Source: Cryobacterium algoricola (lineage in GTDB: Bacteria; Actinomycetota; Actinomycetes; Actinomycetales; Microbacteriaceae). From it: a stretch of DNA of 64,000 nt. The stretch lies in assembly GCF_004402485.1 (NCBI RefSeq), contig NZ_SOFG01000004.1:62001-126000 (forward strand), given 5' to 3'. Positions 35,910 through 46,089 of the stretch are shown here, piece by piece. The notes beneath the pieces were generated by a model, which saw nothing but the letters and a program-made list of their open reading frames with translations, was not told where the DNA came from and did no database searches. The position numbers were made by a program, and so were the translations under genes. Position 1 is the first letter of the stretch, and the number at the start of each line of letters is the position of its first letter.

Positions 35910-35949
35910 AAACGGCGCCGCCGCGACCTCAGTCGCGTCGACGCCGTTT
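35910..35949. terminator. Bidirectional terminator after gatD
   Basis: An 18-bp stem with two mismatches: AAACGGCG starts at 35910, CGCCGTTT ends at 35949, and the loop is CTCA. A-rich on the left flank and T-rich on the right, so it works in both directions between gatD and the DUF7455 gene. Confidence 0.8.
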
Positions 35950-35969
35950 CCGGGTCGTACTTCTCCGTG

Positions 35970-36203
35970 CTACGAACGCTGGTCTTCGAGGAGCCGGCTG
36001 GACTCGTCGTGCCAGCTGTCCGCGATGGCGGAGAGCTTCTCCTGGTGCTTGCGACCGTGGTGGGCGCAGAACATCAGTTCGCTGTTGTTGACGCTGACGC
36101 GGATGTACGCCTGCGCGCCACACGCGTCACACCTGTCGGCGGCCGTGAGCTGGTGAGTGGCGCTCTGGTTGTCGATGGCACCATGTGCTGCGATCTGGGA
36201 CAT
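35970..36203 (-). CDS. Small zinc-binding protein, DUF7455
   Basis: 77 residues. The core TAADRCDACGAQAYIRV and LMFCAHHGRKH gives a CxxC...CxHH metal site, the mark of the DUF7455 family that sits near sigA in actinobacteria. No function is established; the small basic/zinc fold would suit nucleic acid or RNA polymerase binding, but that is inference. A strong GGAGGA precedes the ATG. Confidence 0.9.
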   Translation of the reverse strand: MSQIAAHGAIDNQSATHQLTAADRCDACGAQAYIRVSVNNSELMFCAHHGRKHQEKLSAIADSWHDESSRLLEDQRS

Positions 36204-36251
36204 TATTTTCCTCCTCCAGACTGATACCAAGCGATACCAATTGAACTTGGT

Positions 36252-36280
36252 CCTATACAAACACGGCCGACGCCCGATAA
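36252..36280 (-). promoter_or_regulatory. Promoter of the DUF7455 gene
   Basis: Read on the minus strand: TTATCG (plus 36275-36280), 17 bp, TATAGG (plus 36252-36257). Between it and the start is a short direct repeat of TTGGTATC. Confidence 0.55.
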
Positions 36281-36323
36281 GGAGTCGATTCGGTTACATT
36301 TCGCTTACCGCGTAGCGGATTGT

Positions 36324-37778
36324 TCACTGCAGGGACGAGGTGAGCCTCGCCAGGCTGTCCCCGATTTTCTGAATGACCGGCCGGGCGAGCCAGTCGGCCA
36401 GGTCGAGCCTGACGCTGTTCGCCCGGTAGTCGTCCTCGACGAGCCGCATCCGGTCGGTGAAGTCCCGTCCGTGGACGAGCACGGAAATCTCCATGTTGAG
36501 GGAGAACGAGCGGATGTCCATGTTGCTCGACCCGATCACGGCGATGTCATCGTCGATCGTGAAGTGCTTGGCGTGCAGCACCGTCGGTGCGCGATACAGG
36601 TAGATGGCGACGCCGGCCCGCAGCAGTGCCTCGTAGTACGACCGCTGGGCGTGGTAGACGAGGGCCTGGTCTCCGATGGCCGAGACGAACAGTTCGACGT
36701 CGACGCCGCGGGACGCCGCGGTCAGGATCGCGAGGAGTGTGGACTCCTCCGGCACGAAGTACGGGCTCGTGATGCTCACCCGGCTTTCGGCCTTGTGGAT
36801 CAGCAGGGCATACAGCTTGAGGTTGTTGTTGTTCTCGAAGCTCGGCCCGCTAGGAACGACCTGCGCGTCCACGTTCTCCACCCGGGAGTCAACGACGACC
36901 GGCGTCGTGTCGAGCGGAAGCAGGGCATCCGTCTCGCTGTACCAGTCGGTAACGAACACCGCGTCGAGCTCTCGCACGACCGGCCCGTCGAGTCGCACCA
37001 TCAGCTCGTGCCAGCGCAGGCCTCGTGCGACGTTCTTCTTCTTCAGGTAGGTCGGGTCGATCAGGTTCTGCGAACCGGTGAACCCGATCCGGCCGTCGAC
37101 GACGACGAGCTTGCGGTGGTTGCGCAGGTCGGGACGCTGCCACTGCCCGCGCAACGGCCGGAGCGGGAGCATTGCGTGCCATTCTGCGCCCATCTCCGTC
37201 AGGGCGGCGAGCGTCTCCGCCCGCCGCGGCAGGAGGAACCCCGACAGATGGTCGGAGAGCACCCGGACGGCGACCCCGCGGGCGATGGCGCGGCGCAGCG
37301 CGTCGAAGAACGGCTCCGTGACACTGTCGAGCACGAGGATGTAGAACTGGACGTGCACGTACTCCGTCGCGGTGTCGACGGCCGCCGTCATGGCCGCAAG
37401 GGATCCGTCGTAGTCCGGCAGCAGTTCGGCCCGGTTGCCGCCGACCATGGGGAGCGCACCCAGGTTGAGGTTCAGCCGCACCGCGGACGGCAGCCACGGC
37501 GGCCACTGGTCGCGGTGGCTGACCTGGTGGAAGCCCTCCGTTCGGGACAGGATCAGCTCGTTGACCTCGCGTTGTTTCTCCCTCCTGCGCGCGGGGAGCC
37601 GCCCGAATCCCACGAGCAGGAAGGCAATCGCTCCGAGGTACGGGATGAAGACGATCGTGAGCACCCAGGCGATCGCGCTCGACGGGGACCGGTTCGCCGA
37701 CACCAGCACGGTCGCCGTGAAGCCGACGACGACGTGCACCGCGATCAGGACCAGCGTGACGGTTTCGATATCCTGCAC
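36324..37778 (-). CDS. cls: Cardiolipin synthase
   Basis: 484 residues. Two N-terminal membrane helices (VTLVLIAVHVVVGFTATVLV and AIAWVLTIVFIPYLGAIAFLL) are followed by two phospholipase-D domains with HKD motifs: NHRKLVVVDGRIGFTGSQN and LHAKHFTIDDDIAVIGSSN. It condenses phosphatidylglycerol to cardiolipin at the membrane. The start is a GTG with GAGG upstream. Confidence 0.93.
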   Translation of the reverse strand: MQDIETVTLVLIAVHVVVGFTATVLVSANRSPSSAIAWVLTIVFIPYLGAIAFLLVGFGRLPARRREKQREVNELILSRTEGFHQVSHRDQWPPWLPSAVRLNLNLGALPMVGGNRAELLPDYDGSLAAMTAAVDTATEYVHVQFYILVLDSVTEPFFDALRRAIARGVAVRVLSDHLSGFLLPRRAETLAALTEMGAEWHAMLPLRPLRGQWQRPDLRNHRKLVVVDGRIGFTGSQNLIDPTYLKKKNVARGLRWHELMVRLDGPVVRELDAVFVTDWYSETDALLPLDTTPVVVDSRVENVDAQVVPSGPSFENNNNLKLYALLIHKAESRVSITSPYFVPEESTLLAILTAASRGVDVELFVSAIGDQALVYHAQRSYYEALLRAGVAIYLYRAPTVLHAKHFTIDDDIAVIGSSNMDIRSFSLNMEISVLVHGRDFTDRMRLVEDDYRANSVRLDLADWLARPVIQKIGDSLARLTSSLQ

Positions 37779-37868
37779 CGGTGGGCCTCAGCGGGTGTTC
37801 GGGGACGACGCGATGACCGTGTTCATGCACATGAGCGTAGTCCCCGGTCCGGGCCCAGTATTCTTGGG

Positions 37869-39953
37869 ATGGTGAGTTCTTCTGACTATTCCGCCCGCCA
37901 CCTCTCGGTCCTCGAAGGCCTCGAGGCCGTGCGCAAGCGCCCTGGCATGTACATCGGCTCGACAGACTCCCGGGGGTTGATGCACTGCCTCTGGGAGATC
38001 ATCGACAACTCCGTCGACGAGGCGCTCGGCGGATTCGGTGCCGGGATCGACATCGTGCTGCACCCGGACGCGAGCGTCGAGGTGAGCGACACCGCCCGCG
38101 GCATCCCCGTCGACATCGAACCGAAAACGGGGCTGACCGGCGTCGAGGTCGTCTTCACCAAGCTGCACGCCGGCGGCAAGTTCGGCGGCGGTTCATACGC
38201 GGCGTCCGGCGGACTGCACGGAGTCGGCGCATCCGTCGTCAACGCACTGTCCGAGCGCCTCGACGTCGAGGTCGACAGGGACGGCAAGACCTGGGCGATG
38301 TCGTTCCACCGCGGTGAACCCGGGATGTTCGCCGACACGGGGGAGAAGAGCCCCGACGCCCCCTTCACGCCCTTCGAGCACCAGAGCGAACTCCGTGTGG
38401 TCGGCAAGGTCCGTCGCGGTGTCACGGGAACCCGCATCCGCTATTGGGCCGACCGTCAGATCTTCACCAAGGGCGCGACCTTCCAGACCGAGGAACTGCT
38501 CGAGCGGGCCAGGCAGACGGCGTTCCTCGTGCCGGGGCTCGCCCTGTCGATCGACGACCGCCGTGGCGATGAGCCCGTTGTCGAGGTCTTCCGGTTCGAG
38601 GGCGGCATCTCCGAGTTCGTCGAGCACCTCTCCACGGATGCCGCCATCACGGACACCTGGCGCCTCACCGGCCAGGGTACTTTCACCGAGACCGTTCCGG
38701 TGCTGATGCCCACGGGCGCCATGGTTCCGACCGAGCTGGTCAGGGACTGCGCCGTCGATATCGCTCTCCGCTGGGGGACCGGCTACGACACGATCGTGCG
38801 CAGCTTCGTCAACATCATCGCGACGCCCAAGGGCGGCACCCACCAGGCCGGATTCGACGCCGGCCTGATCAAGTTCCTCAGGGCCCAGGTCGAGCTCAAC
38901 GCACGCAGGCTCAAGATGGGCTCGGACAAGCTCGAGAAGGACGACGTGATGGCGGGGCTCACCGCCGTCCTCACCGTGCGCCTGCCCGAGCCGCAGTTCG
39001 AAGGACAGACCAAGGAAGTTCTCGGGACCCCCGCCGTACGCGCGATCGTCGCGAACGTCGTCGCCCAGGCGATGAACGAACGCTTCGTGTCCACCCGGCG
39101 CGACGACAAGGCCCAGGCGGCCGTACTGCTCGACAAGATCGTCGCCGAGATGAAGTCGCGCATTTCCGCGCGCGCCCACAAGGAGACGCAGCGGCGGAAG
39201 AACGCCCTGGAAAGCTCCTCGCTGCCCGCCAAGCTCGTCGACTGCCGCAGCAACGACGTGCTCAACAGCGAGCTGTTCATCGTCGAGGGCGATTCGGCGC
39301 TCGGCACCGCCAAGCTCGCGCGGGACAGCGAGCACCAGGCCCTTCTGCCCATCCGGGGCAAGATCCTGAACGTGCAGAAGGCATCCGTCGCCGACATGCT
39401 CTCCAACCTCGAGTGCGCCTCGATCATCCAGGTGATCGGCGCCGGCTCCGGCCGGAGCTTCGATCTCTCCGCGGCACGCTACGGCAAGGTCATCATCATG
39501 AGCGATGCCGACGTCGACGGCGCGCACATCCGCACCCTGCTGCTGACGCTGTTCTTCCGGTACATGCGCCCGATGATCACCGAGGGGCGGGTGTTCGCCG
39601 CCGTGCCACCGCTGCACAGAGTGGTCGTGATGAATCCGGGGTCGAAGCCCAACGAGACCATCTACACCTACTCGGAGCCCGAGCTGCACAACGTGCTCGC
39701 CGGCCTGAAGAAGAGCGGCAAGCGTTACCAGGATCCGATCCAGCGGTACAAGGGGCTCGGCGAGATGGACGCGGACCAGCTGGCGACGACGACGATGGAG
39801 CGATCGCACCGGATGTTGCGCCGGGTGCGGGTCGCCGACGCCGAGCAGGCCGGGAAGGTCTTCGAACTCCTGATGGGCAACGATGTCGCCCCGCGCAAGG
39901 AATTCATCATCGACAGCTCCGACAAGCTCAGCAGGGACCGCATCGACGTGTAG
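37869..39953 (+). CDS. parE: DNA topoisomerase IV subunit B (ParE/GyrB family)
   Basis: 694 residues. A GHKL ATPase domain (EIIDNSVDEALGG, ASGGLHGVGASVVNALS), a transducer domain and a TOPRIM domain (IVEGDSALGTAKLARD near 470, MSDADVDGAHIRTLLLTLFF) are all present. The TOPRIM acidic residues are intact. The partner A subunit is encoded convergently at 41.6-44.1 kb, so this is taken as ParE rather than GyrB. The GTG at 37872 may be the true start, since TATTCT lies 7 nt before it and there is no ribosome site. Confidence 0.92.
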   Translation: MVSSSDYSARHLSVLEGLEAVRKRPGMYIGSTDSRGLMHCLWEIIDNSVDEALGGFGAGIDIVLHPDASVEVSDTARGIPVDIEPKTGLTGVEVVFTKLHAGGKFGGGSYAASGGLHGVGASVVNALSERLDVEVDRDGKTWAMSFHRGEPGMFADTGEKSPDAPFTPFEHQSELRVVGKVRRGVTGTRIRYWADRQIFTKGATFQTEELLERARQTAFLVPGLALSIDDRRGDEPVVEVFRFEGGISEFVEHLSTDAAITDTWRLTGQGTFTETVPVLMPTGAMVPTELVRDCAVDIALRWGTGYDTIVRSFVNIIATPKGGTHQAGFDAGLIKFLRAQVELNARRLKMGSDKLEKDDVMAGLTAVLTVRLPEPQFEGQTKEVLGTPAVRAIVANVVAQAMNERFVSTRRDDKAQAAVLLDKIVAEMKSRISARAHKETQRRKNALESSSLPAKLVDCRSNDVLNSELFIVEGDSALGTAKLARDSEHQALLPIRGKILNVQKASVADMLSNLECASIIQVIGAGSGRSFDLSAARYGKVIIMSDADVDGAHIRTLLLTLFFRYMRPMITEGRVFAAVPPLHRVVVMNPGSKPNETIYTYSEPELHNVLAGLKKSGKRYQDPIQRYKGLGEMDADQLATTTMERSHRMLRRVRVADAEQAGKVFELLMGNDVAPRKEFIIDSSDKLSRDRIDV

Positions 39954-40024
39954 AGCCTGTTCACGGTGATATGGTCACCGCACACTGCCGGCACTGGCGC
40001 CGGCACAGGCGGAGGGCAGTCGAG

Positions 40025-40801
40025 ATGAGCACTCAGGCGGAACAGGCACCGTTCCAGCAGGCACGATTCACCGGCCGGACCATCATCGTGACCGGGGCGG
40101 GCAGCGGCATCGGGAAGGCGACGGCGCTCCGGCTCCTCGGCGAGGGGGCCCGCGTCATCGCCGCGGACATCTCCGCCGAGCGGCTCGCGGCGCTGCAGCT
40201 CGAGAGCGGCAGCGAGCGGCTCGTCGGGGTTGCCGGGGACGTGAGCCTGCAGGCCGATGTCGATGCACTCGTCCTCGCCGCTGGGCCGACTGTCGACGGG
40301 CTGGTCAACAATGCCGGGATCATGGATGCGTTCCTGCCGACCGCGGAGATCACGGACGAGGTCTGGGAACGGGTCTTCCGGGTCAACGTGACCTCGCAGA
40401 TGCGGCTGATGCGCGCCGTGCTGCCCGGCATGGTCTCGGCCGGTTTCGGCCGGATCGTGAACATTGCGAGCGAGGCGGGGATCCGAGCCGGGGCGTCCGG
40501 CACGACGTACAGCGCGTCCAAGCATGCCGTGATCGGGCTGACCAAGAGCACCGCCCTGTTCTACGGGCCGAAGGGAGTGCGCTGCAACGCGGTCGCCCCC
40601 GGCGCGGTCAAGACCAACATCGAGGCTCCGTTCCTCTCGGCGTGGGCGGCGGAGCGCCTAGGACCCATCATGCAGACGACCATTCCGGCGCCCGCGGAGC
40701 CGGAGGATCTCGCCGCCTCGATTTGCTGGCTGCTGAGCGAGGACTCGCCCAACGTCAACGGCGCCGTCCTGATGTCCGACGGCGGCTGGTCGACGATCTA
40801 G
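40025..40801 (+). CDS. SDR-family NAD(P)-dependent oxidoreductase
   Basis: 258 residues, classical short-chain dehydrogenase. The cofactor loop TGAGSGIGKA is near 23-32, NNAGIM is mid-protein, and the catalytic set S...YSASK is present, with VNIASEAG before it. The C-terminal NVNGAVLMSDGGWSTI is typical of FabG-like members. The substrate is unknown. GGAGGG precedes the ATG. It follows parE in the same direction and converges on the next gene with a 20-bp gap. Confidence 0.9.
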   Translation: MSTQAEQAPFQQARFTGRTIIVTGAGSGIGKATALRLLGEGARVIAADISAERLAALQLESGSERLVGVAGDVSLQADVDALVLAAGPTVDGLVNNAGIMDAFLPTAEITDEVWERVFRVNVTSQMRLMRAVLPGMVSAGFGRIVNIASEAGIRAGASGTTYSASKHAVIGLTKSTALFYGPKGVRCNAVAPGAVKTNIEAPFLSAWAAERLGPIMQTTIPAPAEPEDLAASICWLLSEDSPNVNGAVLMSDGGWSTI

Positions 40802-40821
40802 AGAGCTCCGCGCTGTCGGGA

Positions 40822-41526
40822 TCAGGCCGGTGGGGCGAAGGCGGAACTGGGCAGGTCGCGCTCCCGGGCGGCGAGGGCGGCAACGATCCGCGCGGCGACG
40901 TCCCCTGGCTGCAGACCGGCAGGGAAGCTCGGCGCGACGCCGGAGATCGGACGGTCGGCGAGGCCCGTTTCGGTATGCCCGGGGCGGGCGTCGATCAGGC
41001 GGATGCCGCTGCGCCGGAGTTCGCGCCCCGCGGCCTGGCCGAATGCGGCGAGGGCGGCCTTGGACGCCGAGTACGCCGCGAGGCCTGCGGTCGGGCTCTC
41101 GCTCACGACGCCGCTGATCGTCAGGAAGAACGGCTCCCGGCCTGCAGCGGCGGATGCCGTGAGGCTGTCCGTCGCGGCGCGGAGCAGCCGGATCGGCGCG
41201 AGGGCGTTCACGGCGAAGAGCTTCTCGAGGGCGTCGTCCGGGAGCGTACGAGCCGGTCCGAAGGCGACGACACCGGCCGCGTTGACGACCCCGTCGAGTC
41301 CTCCGGAGGACTGGACCGCGCGCGCGACCAGCGCGTCGACCGCCGCGGCGTCGGTGAGGTCGCCCGTGACGATGCTGCCAGGGATCCCGAGGGCTTCGAG
41401 CCTGGCCGCGTCACGTCCGGCCAGGACGAGTGTCGCGCCGGCCGCGGAGAGCTGCCGGGCGATTTCGCGACCGATGCCACCGGTTGCGCCGACGACCAGA
41501 ATGACCGAGCCGGGAAGTGTAGTCAT
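40822..41526 (-). CDS. SDR-family oxidoreductase
   Basis: 234 residues. Cofactor loop VGATGGIGREIARQL, VNAAGVV in place of NNAG, and YSASKAALAAFG for catalysis. The PGHTETGLAD segment after the active site is typical of small SDRs acting on unknown carbonyls. TACAGT lies 6 nt before the ATG (leaderless). It lies between the two topoisomerase IV genes and is not close in sequence to the neighbouring SDR. Confidence 0.88.
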   Translation of the reverse strand: MTTLPGSVILVVGATGGIGREIARQLSAAGATLVLAGRDAARLEALGIPGSIVTGDLTDAAAVDALVARAVQSSGGLDGVVNAAGVVAFGPARTLPDDALEKLFAVNALAPIRLLRAATDSLTASAAAGREPFFLTISGVVSESPTAGLAAYSASKAALAAFGQAAGRELRRSGIRLIDARPGHTETGLADRPISGVAPSFPAGLQPGDVAARIVAALAARERDLPSSAFAPPA

Positions 41527-41556
41527 TCCGACACTGTAGCGGGGTGTGCGGGCCGT

Positions 41557-44106
41557 TCAGGCGATCCGGGAGCCGATCGTGCCGACCAGGGCCTCGAGCA
41601 TCGTGCCTGAGGCGTCACGTCTGGCCCCGGTCTCCGGGAGGGTGCGCGGGGCTCCGTCCGGACCGACCGCGCGGGCGGGCGTTGGACCCACCCAGGCGAC
41701 GGCGATGGCGTCTTCCCCCTTGAGGAACCGATGGGCGCGCACCCCGGACGTCGCCCGGCCCTTGGCGGGGAATTCGGTGAATTCGGAGACCTTGGCACTG
41801 CCGGGGTCCGTTCCGGCGAGGGTGTGGCTGGATGCCGCGACGGTGACGACGACGGCGGCCTCCGCATCAACGGGCGCGAGGCTCGTGAAGAACAGGGCCC
41901 GGGCATCCGCTGCGAGCTTGATGCCGGCCATGCCGCCGGCCAGCCGGCCCTGCGGCCGCACCGACGATGCCGGGAAGCGCAGGAGCTGGGCGTCGGACGT
42001 GACGAAGATGAGTTCGTCGTCTTCCGCACCCTGCACGGCACCGACGACGGCGTCCTTCGGCTTGAGCTGGATGATCTCGAAGTCCGGCCGGTTGGCCCAG
42101 TCGCCCGCGACGACGCGCTTGACCGTGCCGAACTTCGTTCCGAGCGCGATGGAGCGGTCCGACTCGAGGGACACGAGTGCGAGCACGGTTTCGGACCTGT
42201 CGGTCAGGCCCAGATAGTCGGCCACGCGCACGCCGGCCCCGAGCTGGATCGACGTGGGAGGCATCACGGGCAGGTCGACCGGCGTGAACCGGATCAGCCT
42301 GCCGTGGCTCGTGACGGCGCCGACCTCGGCACGGCTCGTCGTGTCCAGGGTGGAGAGCACGGCGTCGTGCTTGCTGCGGCGCTGGGCGGGCACGGTCCTG
42401 GTCCGGGGCGCGGATGCCGCATCCCCGGTTTCGGTCACGGCGTCGTCCGCCGGGAGGGGATCGAGATCGAAGGGGGTGTCACCGGCGGGCTCGATGGCAG
42501 CGAGGTCGACCCTGGCGATGCGGCCGGTCGCACTCAGGTAGACCCGGGTGGGTGTGTCGGTGAGTTCGAGCGCCGGGGCGTTGCGCTTGGCGACGGCGCC
42601 GGCGATGCTCGGCTTGGCCTCGGTGAGGAGGGTGCGGCGCGGGGTGCCGAACTTCTCCGCGACGGCGGCGAGCTCGTCGGAGACGAGGGTGCGGATGGCC
42701 TGCTTGCTCCCGAGGAGTTTTTCGAGGGCGGCGATCTCGGCGAGGAGCTGGTCGCGCTCTGCCTCGAGTTCGATCTGGGAGAAGCGGGTGAGGCGGCGCA
42801 GCCGGAGTTCGAGGATGTACTCGGCCTGGATCTGGCTCAGCTCGAAGACGTCGATCAGGCGGGTGCGGGCCTGCTCGGTGTCGTCGCTCGTGCGGATCAC
42901 CTGGATGACTTCGTCGATGTCGACGATGGCGACGAGGAGGCCCTCCACGAGGTGCAGGCGCTCCGTGCGCCTGGCCAGACGGTAGGCGCTGCGCCGGGTG
43001 ACGACCTCGATCCGGTGGCCGACATAGACCGACAGGAGTTCGCGCAGGCCCAGGGTCTGCGGTCCGCCGTCGACGAGGGCGACCGCGTTGATGTTGAAGG
43101 AATCCTCGAGGGGGGTGTACCGGTAGAGCTGCTCGAGGACTGCGAGGGGACTGAAGCCGGTCTTGATGCCGATCACGAGCCGCAGGCCGTGGGTGCGGTC
43201 CGTGAGGTCCGTGACGTCGGAGATGCCGCTGAGCTTCTTGGAGGTGACGCCGTCCTTGATCTTTTCGATGACCCGCTCCGGGCCGACGAGATACGGAAGC
43301 TCGGTGACGACGAGGCCCGATTTCCGGGCCGTGATGGCCTCGACGCTGACCTTGGCGCGGGTCTTGAAACTGCCACGGCCGGTGAGGTAGGCGTCCTTGA
43401 TCCCGGCGAGGCCGACGATCGTGCCGCCGGTCGGCAGGTCGGGACCCGGCACGTACTCCATCAGCTCGTCGAGCGTCGCGTCGGGGTGGGCGAGCAGATG
43501 CCTGGCCGCGCCGACGACCTCGATGAGGTTGTGCGGCGCCATGTTCGTCGCCATGCCGACGGCGATGCCCGCCGCCCCGTTGACGAGCAGGTTCGGGTAC
43601 GCGGCGGGGAGCACGTCCGGCTGGGTCAGCTGGTTGTCGTAGTTCGGGACGAAGTCGACGACGTCCTCGTCGAGGTTCTCCGTCATCGCGAGGGCGGGGG
43701 CGGCGAGGCGTGCCTCGGTGTACCGCGGTGCGGCGGGGCCGTCGTCGAGCGACCCGAAGTTGCCGTGGCCGTCGATGAGGGGCACCCTGAGGGTGAAGGC
43801 TTGGGCCATCCGCACGAGCGCGTCGTAGATGGCGGTGTCGCCGTGCGGGTGCAGCTTCCCCATCACCTCGCCGACGACGCGTGCGGACTTCACGTGGCCC
43901 TTGTCCGGCCGCAGGCCCATTTCGGCCATCTGGTACAGAATCCGCCGCTGCACGGGCTTGAGACCGTCCCTCGCATCGGGGAGGGCGCGGGAATAGATCA
44001 CCGAGTACGCGTACTCCAGGAACGATCCCTGCATCTCCGTGGAGACATCGACGTCCTCGATGCGTTCGGTGAAGGCTGCGGGCGGGGTAACGGGTGTGCG
44101 GCTCAT
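41557..44106 (-). CDS. parC: DNA topoisomerase IV subunit A (ParC/GyrA family)
   Basis: 849 residues. The breakage-reunion domain has the [20 protein letters not shown] region, [19 protein letters not shown] and the catalytic Tyr129 in [11 protein letters not shown]. The C-terminal half is a beta-propeller domain with blades such as [16 protein letters not shown] and [12 protein letters not shown]; there is no perfect GyrA box, which supports ParC. The start is ATG 44106; the frame is open 36 codons upstream without support. parE lies on the other strand 1.6 kb away. Confidence 0.92.
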   Translation of the reverse strand: MSRTPVTPPAAFTERIEDVDVSTEMQGSFLEYAYSVIYSRALPDARDGLKPVQRRILYQMAEMGLRPDKGHVKSARVVGEVMGKLHPHGDTAIYDALVRMAQAFTLRVPLIDGHGNFGSLDDGPAAPRYTEARLAAPALAMTENLDEDVVDFVPNYDNQLTQPDVLPAAYPNLLVNGAAGIAVGMATNMAPHNLIEVVGAARHLLAHPDATLDELMEYVPGPDLPTGGTIVGLAGIKDAYLTGRGSFKTRAKVSVEAITARKSGLVVTELPYLVGPERVIEKIKDGVTSKKLSGISDVTDLTDRTHGLRLVIGIKTGFSPLAVLEQLYRYTPLEDSFNINAVALVDGGPQTLGLRELLSVYVGHRIEVVTRRSAYRLARRTERLHLVEGLLVAIVDIDEVIQVIRTSDDTEQARTRLIDVFELSQIQAEYILELRLRRLTRFSQIELEAERDQLLAEIAALEKLLGSKQAIRTLVSDELAAVAEKFGTPRRTLLTEAKPSIAGAVAKRNAPALELTDTPTRVYLSATGRIARVDLAAIEPAGDTPFDLDPLPADDAVTETGDAASAPRTRTVPAQRRSKHDAVLSTLDTTSRAEVGAVTSHGRLIRFTPVDLPVMPPTSIQLGAGVRVADYLGLTDRSETVLALVSLESDRSIALGTKFGTVKRVVAGDWANRPDFEIIQLKPKDAVVGAVQGAEDDELIFVTSDAQLLRFPASSVRPQGRLAGGMAGIKLAADARALFFTSLAPVDAEAAVVVTVAASSHTLAGTDPGSAKVSEFTEFPAKGRATSGVRAHRFLKGEDAIAVAWVGPTPARAVGPDGAPRTLPETGARRDASGTMLEALVGTIGSRIA

Positions 44107-44213
44107 TCGTGAATTCTGCTCGGGGTGCTCCGGTGGCAGGACCAGCGGCACGTTCGGGTGGGCACGCAGGCTGCGCGCCAGTGCAGGGTCCGGTCCGTGA
44201 CAGACTTGACCCA

Positions 44214-45368
44214 ATGCCCCCCATGCTACCGGCCCGCCAATTCAGTGCGCTGCGCCTTGCCGACGTCCTGTCAAGTTGCCACGCTGCGGTCCTCGGCCGG
44301 GAGAATGCACTCGGCCTCGCGGTCGTCGCCAAGGCCGTCGTCGTGCTCGTCGACGGCCTCGGCGTCAGCTCACTGCGGGCACGGGCCGGCCATGCCCGCT
44401 ACCTCACGTCGAAACTGACGAGGGCCGGCGTCGTCGACACCGTCTTCCCTGCGACGACCGCTGCCGCGATCACGACCCTGACCACCGGGGTCGAACCGGG
44501 TCGGCACGGGCTCGTCGGCTACCGGGCGCTCGACACCGCCAACGACAGGGTCGTCAACCAGCTGGGCGGCTGGGACGACGGGATGCCGCCGGAGACCTGG
44601 CAGAGGTCGCGTACCGTCTTCGAGCGCGCCGCCGCCGACGGTGTGCCGAGTTTCACCATCGGCCCCAAGCGCTACGCCCACTCCGGATTCACCCTCGCGT
44701 CCCTCCGCGGTGCGCTCTACGTGCCGGCGGAGAGCATCTCCGATCGGTTCGCGGCGGCCCGCGCCCTGCTCGACACCGAGCCGCGCGCCCTCGTCTACCT
44801 GTACGTGCCGGAACTCGACGTCGCCGCACACGCGCACGGCTGGGAATCCGCGAAGTGGCTCGCAGCCCTCGAGGCCCTCGACTCCGCCGCCGGGCGCTTC
44901 GCTTCCGGGTTGCGCCGGGACGAGGGGCTCATCGTCACCGCAGACCACGGCGTCCTCGACGTGCCCGCCACGAAACACGTGCTCTTCGACAGTGTTCCGG
45001 AACTCGTCGCGCCGGTGCGGCACATCGGGGGAGACCCGCGCTGCGTCTACCTGTACCTCGACGAGACCCCCGGGGGCTCCGGGGCAGAGGCCGCGACCGC
45101 GCTGGCCGAGACCTGGCGCGAGGTCGAGGGCGACCGCGCCTGGATCTTCACGCGGGCGGAGGCCGTCACGGCCGGACTGTTCGGGACCGTCGACGACGAG
45201 GTGCTGCCCAGGATCGGTGACGTGATCGTCGCCGCACGGAAGGCCGTCGCCTACTACGACTCCCGCGAGCCGAACCAGTCTGCCCGGTCGATGATCGGCC
45301 AGCACGGTTCGCTCACGGACGAGGAACTGCGCGTCCCCGTGATCCGCGACGGCGCCTTCGGCGCCTGA
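44214..45368 (+). CDS. Alkaline-phosphatase-superfamily protein (nucleotide pyrophosphatase/phosphodiesterase-like)
   Basis: 384 residues without a signal peptide, so cytoplasmic. The first metal Asp is in [13 protein letters not shown], the Thr nucleophile in [15 protein letters not shown], and the later metal ligands in [13 protein letters not shown] and [12 protein letters not shown]. This is the plan of type I phosphodiesterase / nucleotide pyrophosphatase enzymes. The substrate is unknown. ATG 44223 is an alternative start. Divergent from parC. Confidence 0.88.
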   Translation: MPPMLPARQFSALRLADVLSSCHAAVLGRENALGLAVVAKAVVVLVDGLGVSSLRARAGHARYLTSKLTRAGVVDTVFPATTAAAITTLTTGVEPGRHGLVGYRALDTANDRVVNQLGGWDDGMPPETWQRSRTVFERAAADGVPSFTIGPKRYAHSGFTLASLRGALYVPAESISDRFAAARALLDTEPRALVYLYVPELDVAAHAHGWESAKWLAALEALDSAAGRFASGLRRDEGLIVTADHGVLDVPATKHVLFDSVPELVAPVRHIGGDPRCVYLYLDETPGGSGAEAATALAETWREVEGDRAWIFTRAEAVTAGLFGTVDDEVLPRIGDVIVAARKAVAYYDSREPNQSARSMIGQHGSLTDEELRVPVIRDGAFGA

Positions 45369-45393
45369 CCGCGGCATCCGCGGGGAAAAAACT

Positions 45394-45426
45394 TCAGGCC
45401 CGCACCCCAGAGGGGAACGGGCCTGA
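45394..45426. terminator. Bidirectional terminator before the DUF3043 gene
   Basis: TCAGGCCCG (45394-45402) pairs with CGGGCCTGA (45418-45426), with an inner CCCC/GGGG. An A6 tract lies on the left flank, giving a U tract for the minus-strand transcript. Confidence 0.8.
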
Positions 45427-45443
45427 GACCAGCCGATCGAGGC

Positions 45444-46052
45444 TCAGGCGGGGTACTGCCCGCGCTTGACCTGAGGCTTCGGAAGGCGCATCGCCCGCAG
45501 CTGGAGGGCGCGCATGGCCGCGTACCAGCGCACGCGCTCCGCCTTGGCATCGCCGAACTTCGCCTTCACCTTACGGGTGAGGGTGAAACCGAGAATCGTG
45601 CAGTCCACGACGGCGATCAGGAAGAAGGCCCAGAGAGCGAGGATCCCGTAGGTCTGCACATTCCGGTCGGGGAAGAAGGTGAGCAGGATGACGAGGAACA
45701 TCACCGGGATCATGAACTCGCCGATGTTGACGCGGGCGTCCACGTAGTCGCGCACGTAGCGCTTCTGCGGACCGCGTTCGCGAACGGGGAGGAACTTGTC
45801 CTCACCGGCGGCCATTCCGATCCTGGCCCTGTCGCGGGTCTCCGCGGACTTCGCACGCGCCTGACGCGCGGCGAGCTTGCGGTCGTCCGGCACGAGGGGG
45901 CGCCGGTTGGCGGCCTCCTGCTCCTTACGACTCGGCGTCGGCTGGCCCTTCCCTTCCGGGTGGCCGGCGGGGTGGGCGGCGGCGAGGCGCGCCCTCGTCT
46001 CGTCGATCGATTCAATCGGCGGTTGTGCGTCTGGGTTCACTGGCTTGGCCAC
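45444..46052 (-). CDS. DUF3043 domain-containing membrane protein
   Basis: 202 residues. A charged N-terminal half (SRKEQEAANRRPLVPDDRKLA) is followed by two membrane segments (FMIPVMFLVILLTFF and GILALWAFFLIAVVDCTILGF) and a basic tail. The family is found next to cytochrome oxidase and dipeptidase genes in actinobacteria; function is unknown. GTG 46052 is preferred over an upstream TTG because AAGGAA lies five bases before it. Confidence 0.9.
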   Translation of the reverse strand: MAKPVNPDAQPPIESIDETRARLAAAHPAGHPEGKGQPTPSRKEQEAANRRPLVPDDRKLAARQARAKSAETRDRARIGMAAGEDKFLPVRERGPQKRYVRDYVDARVNIGEFMIPVMFLVILLTFFPDRNVQTYGILALWAFFLIAVVDCTILGFTLTRKVKAKFGDAKAERVRWYAAMRALQLRAMRLPKPQVKRGQYPA

Positions 46053-46089
46053 ATCAGTTCCTTGCAATTAGTTGGCTTAAGATTACCTG

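Noticed and set aside
36471-37868. In-frame extension of parE by 466 codons
   Set aside because: The extension is antisense to cls, which has both HKD motifs; the GHKL domain of ParE begins right after 37869.
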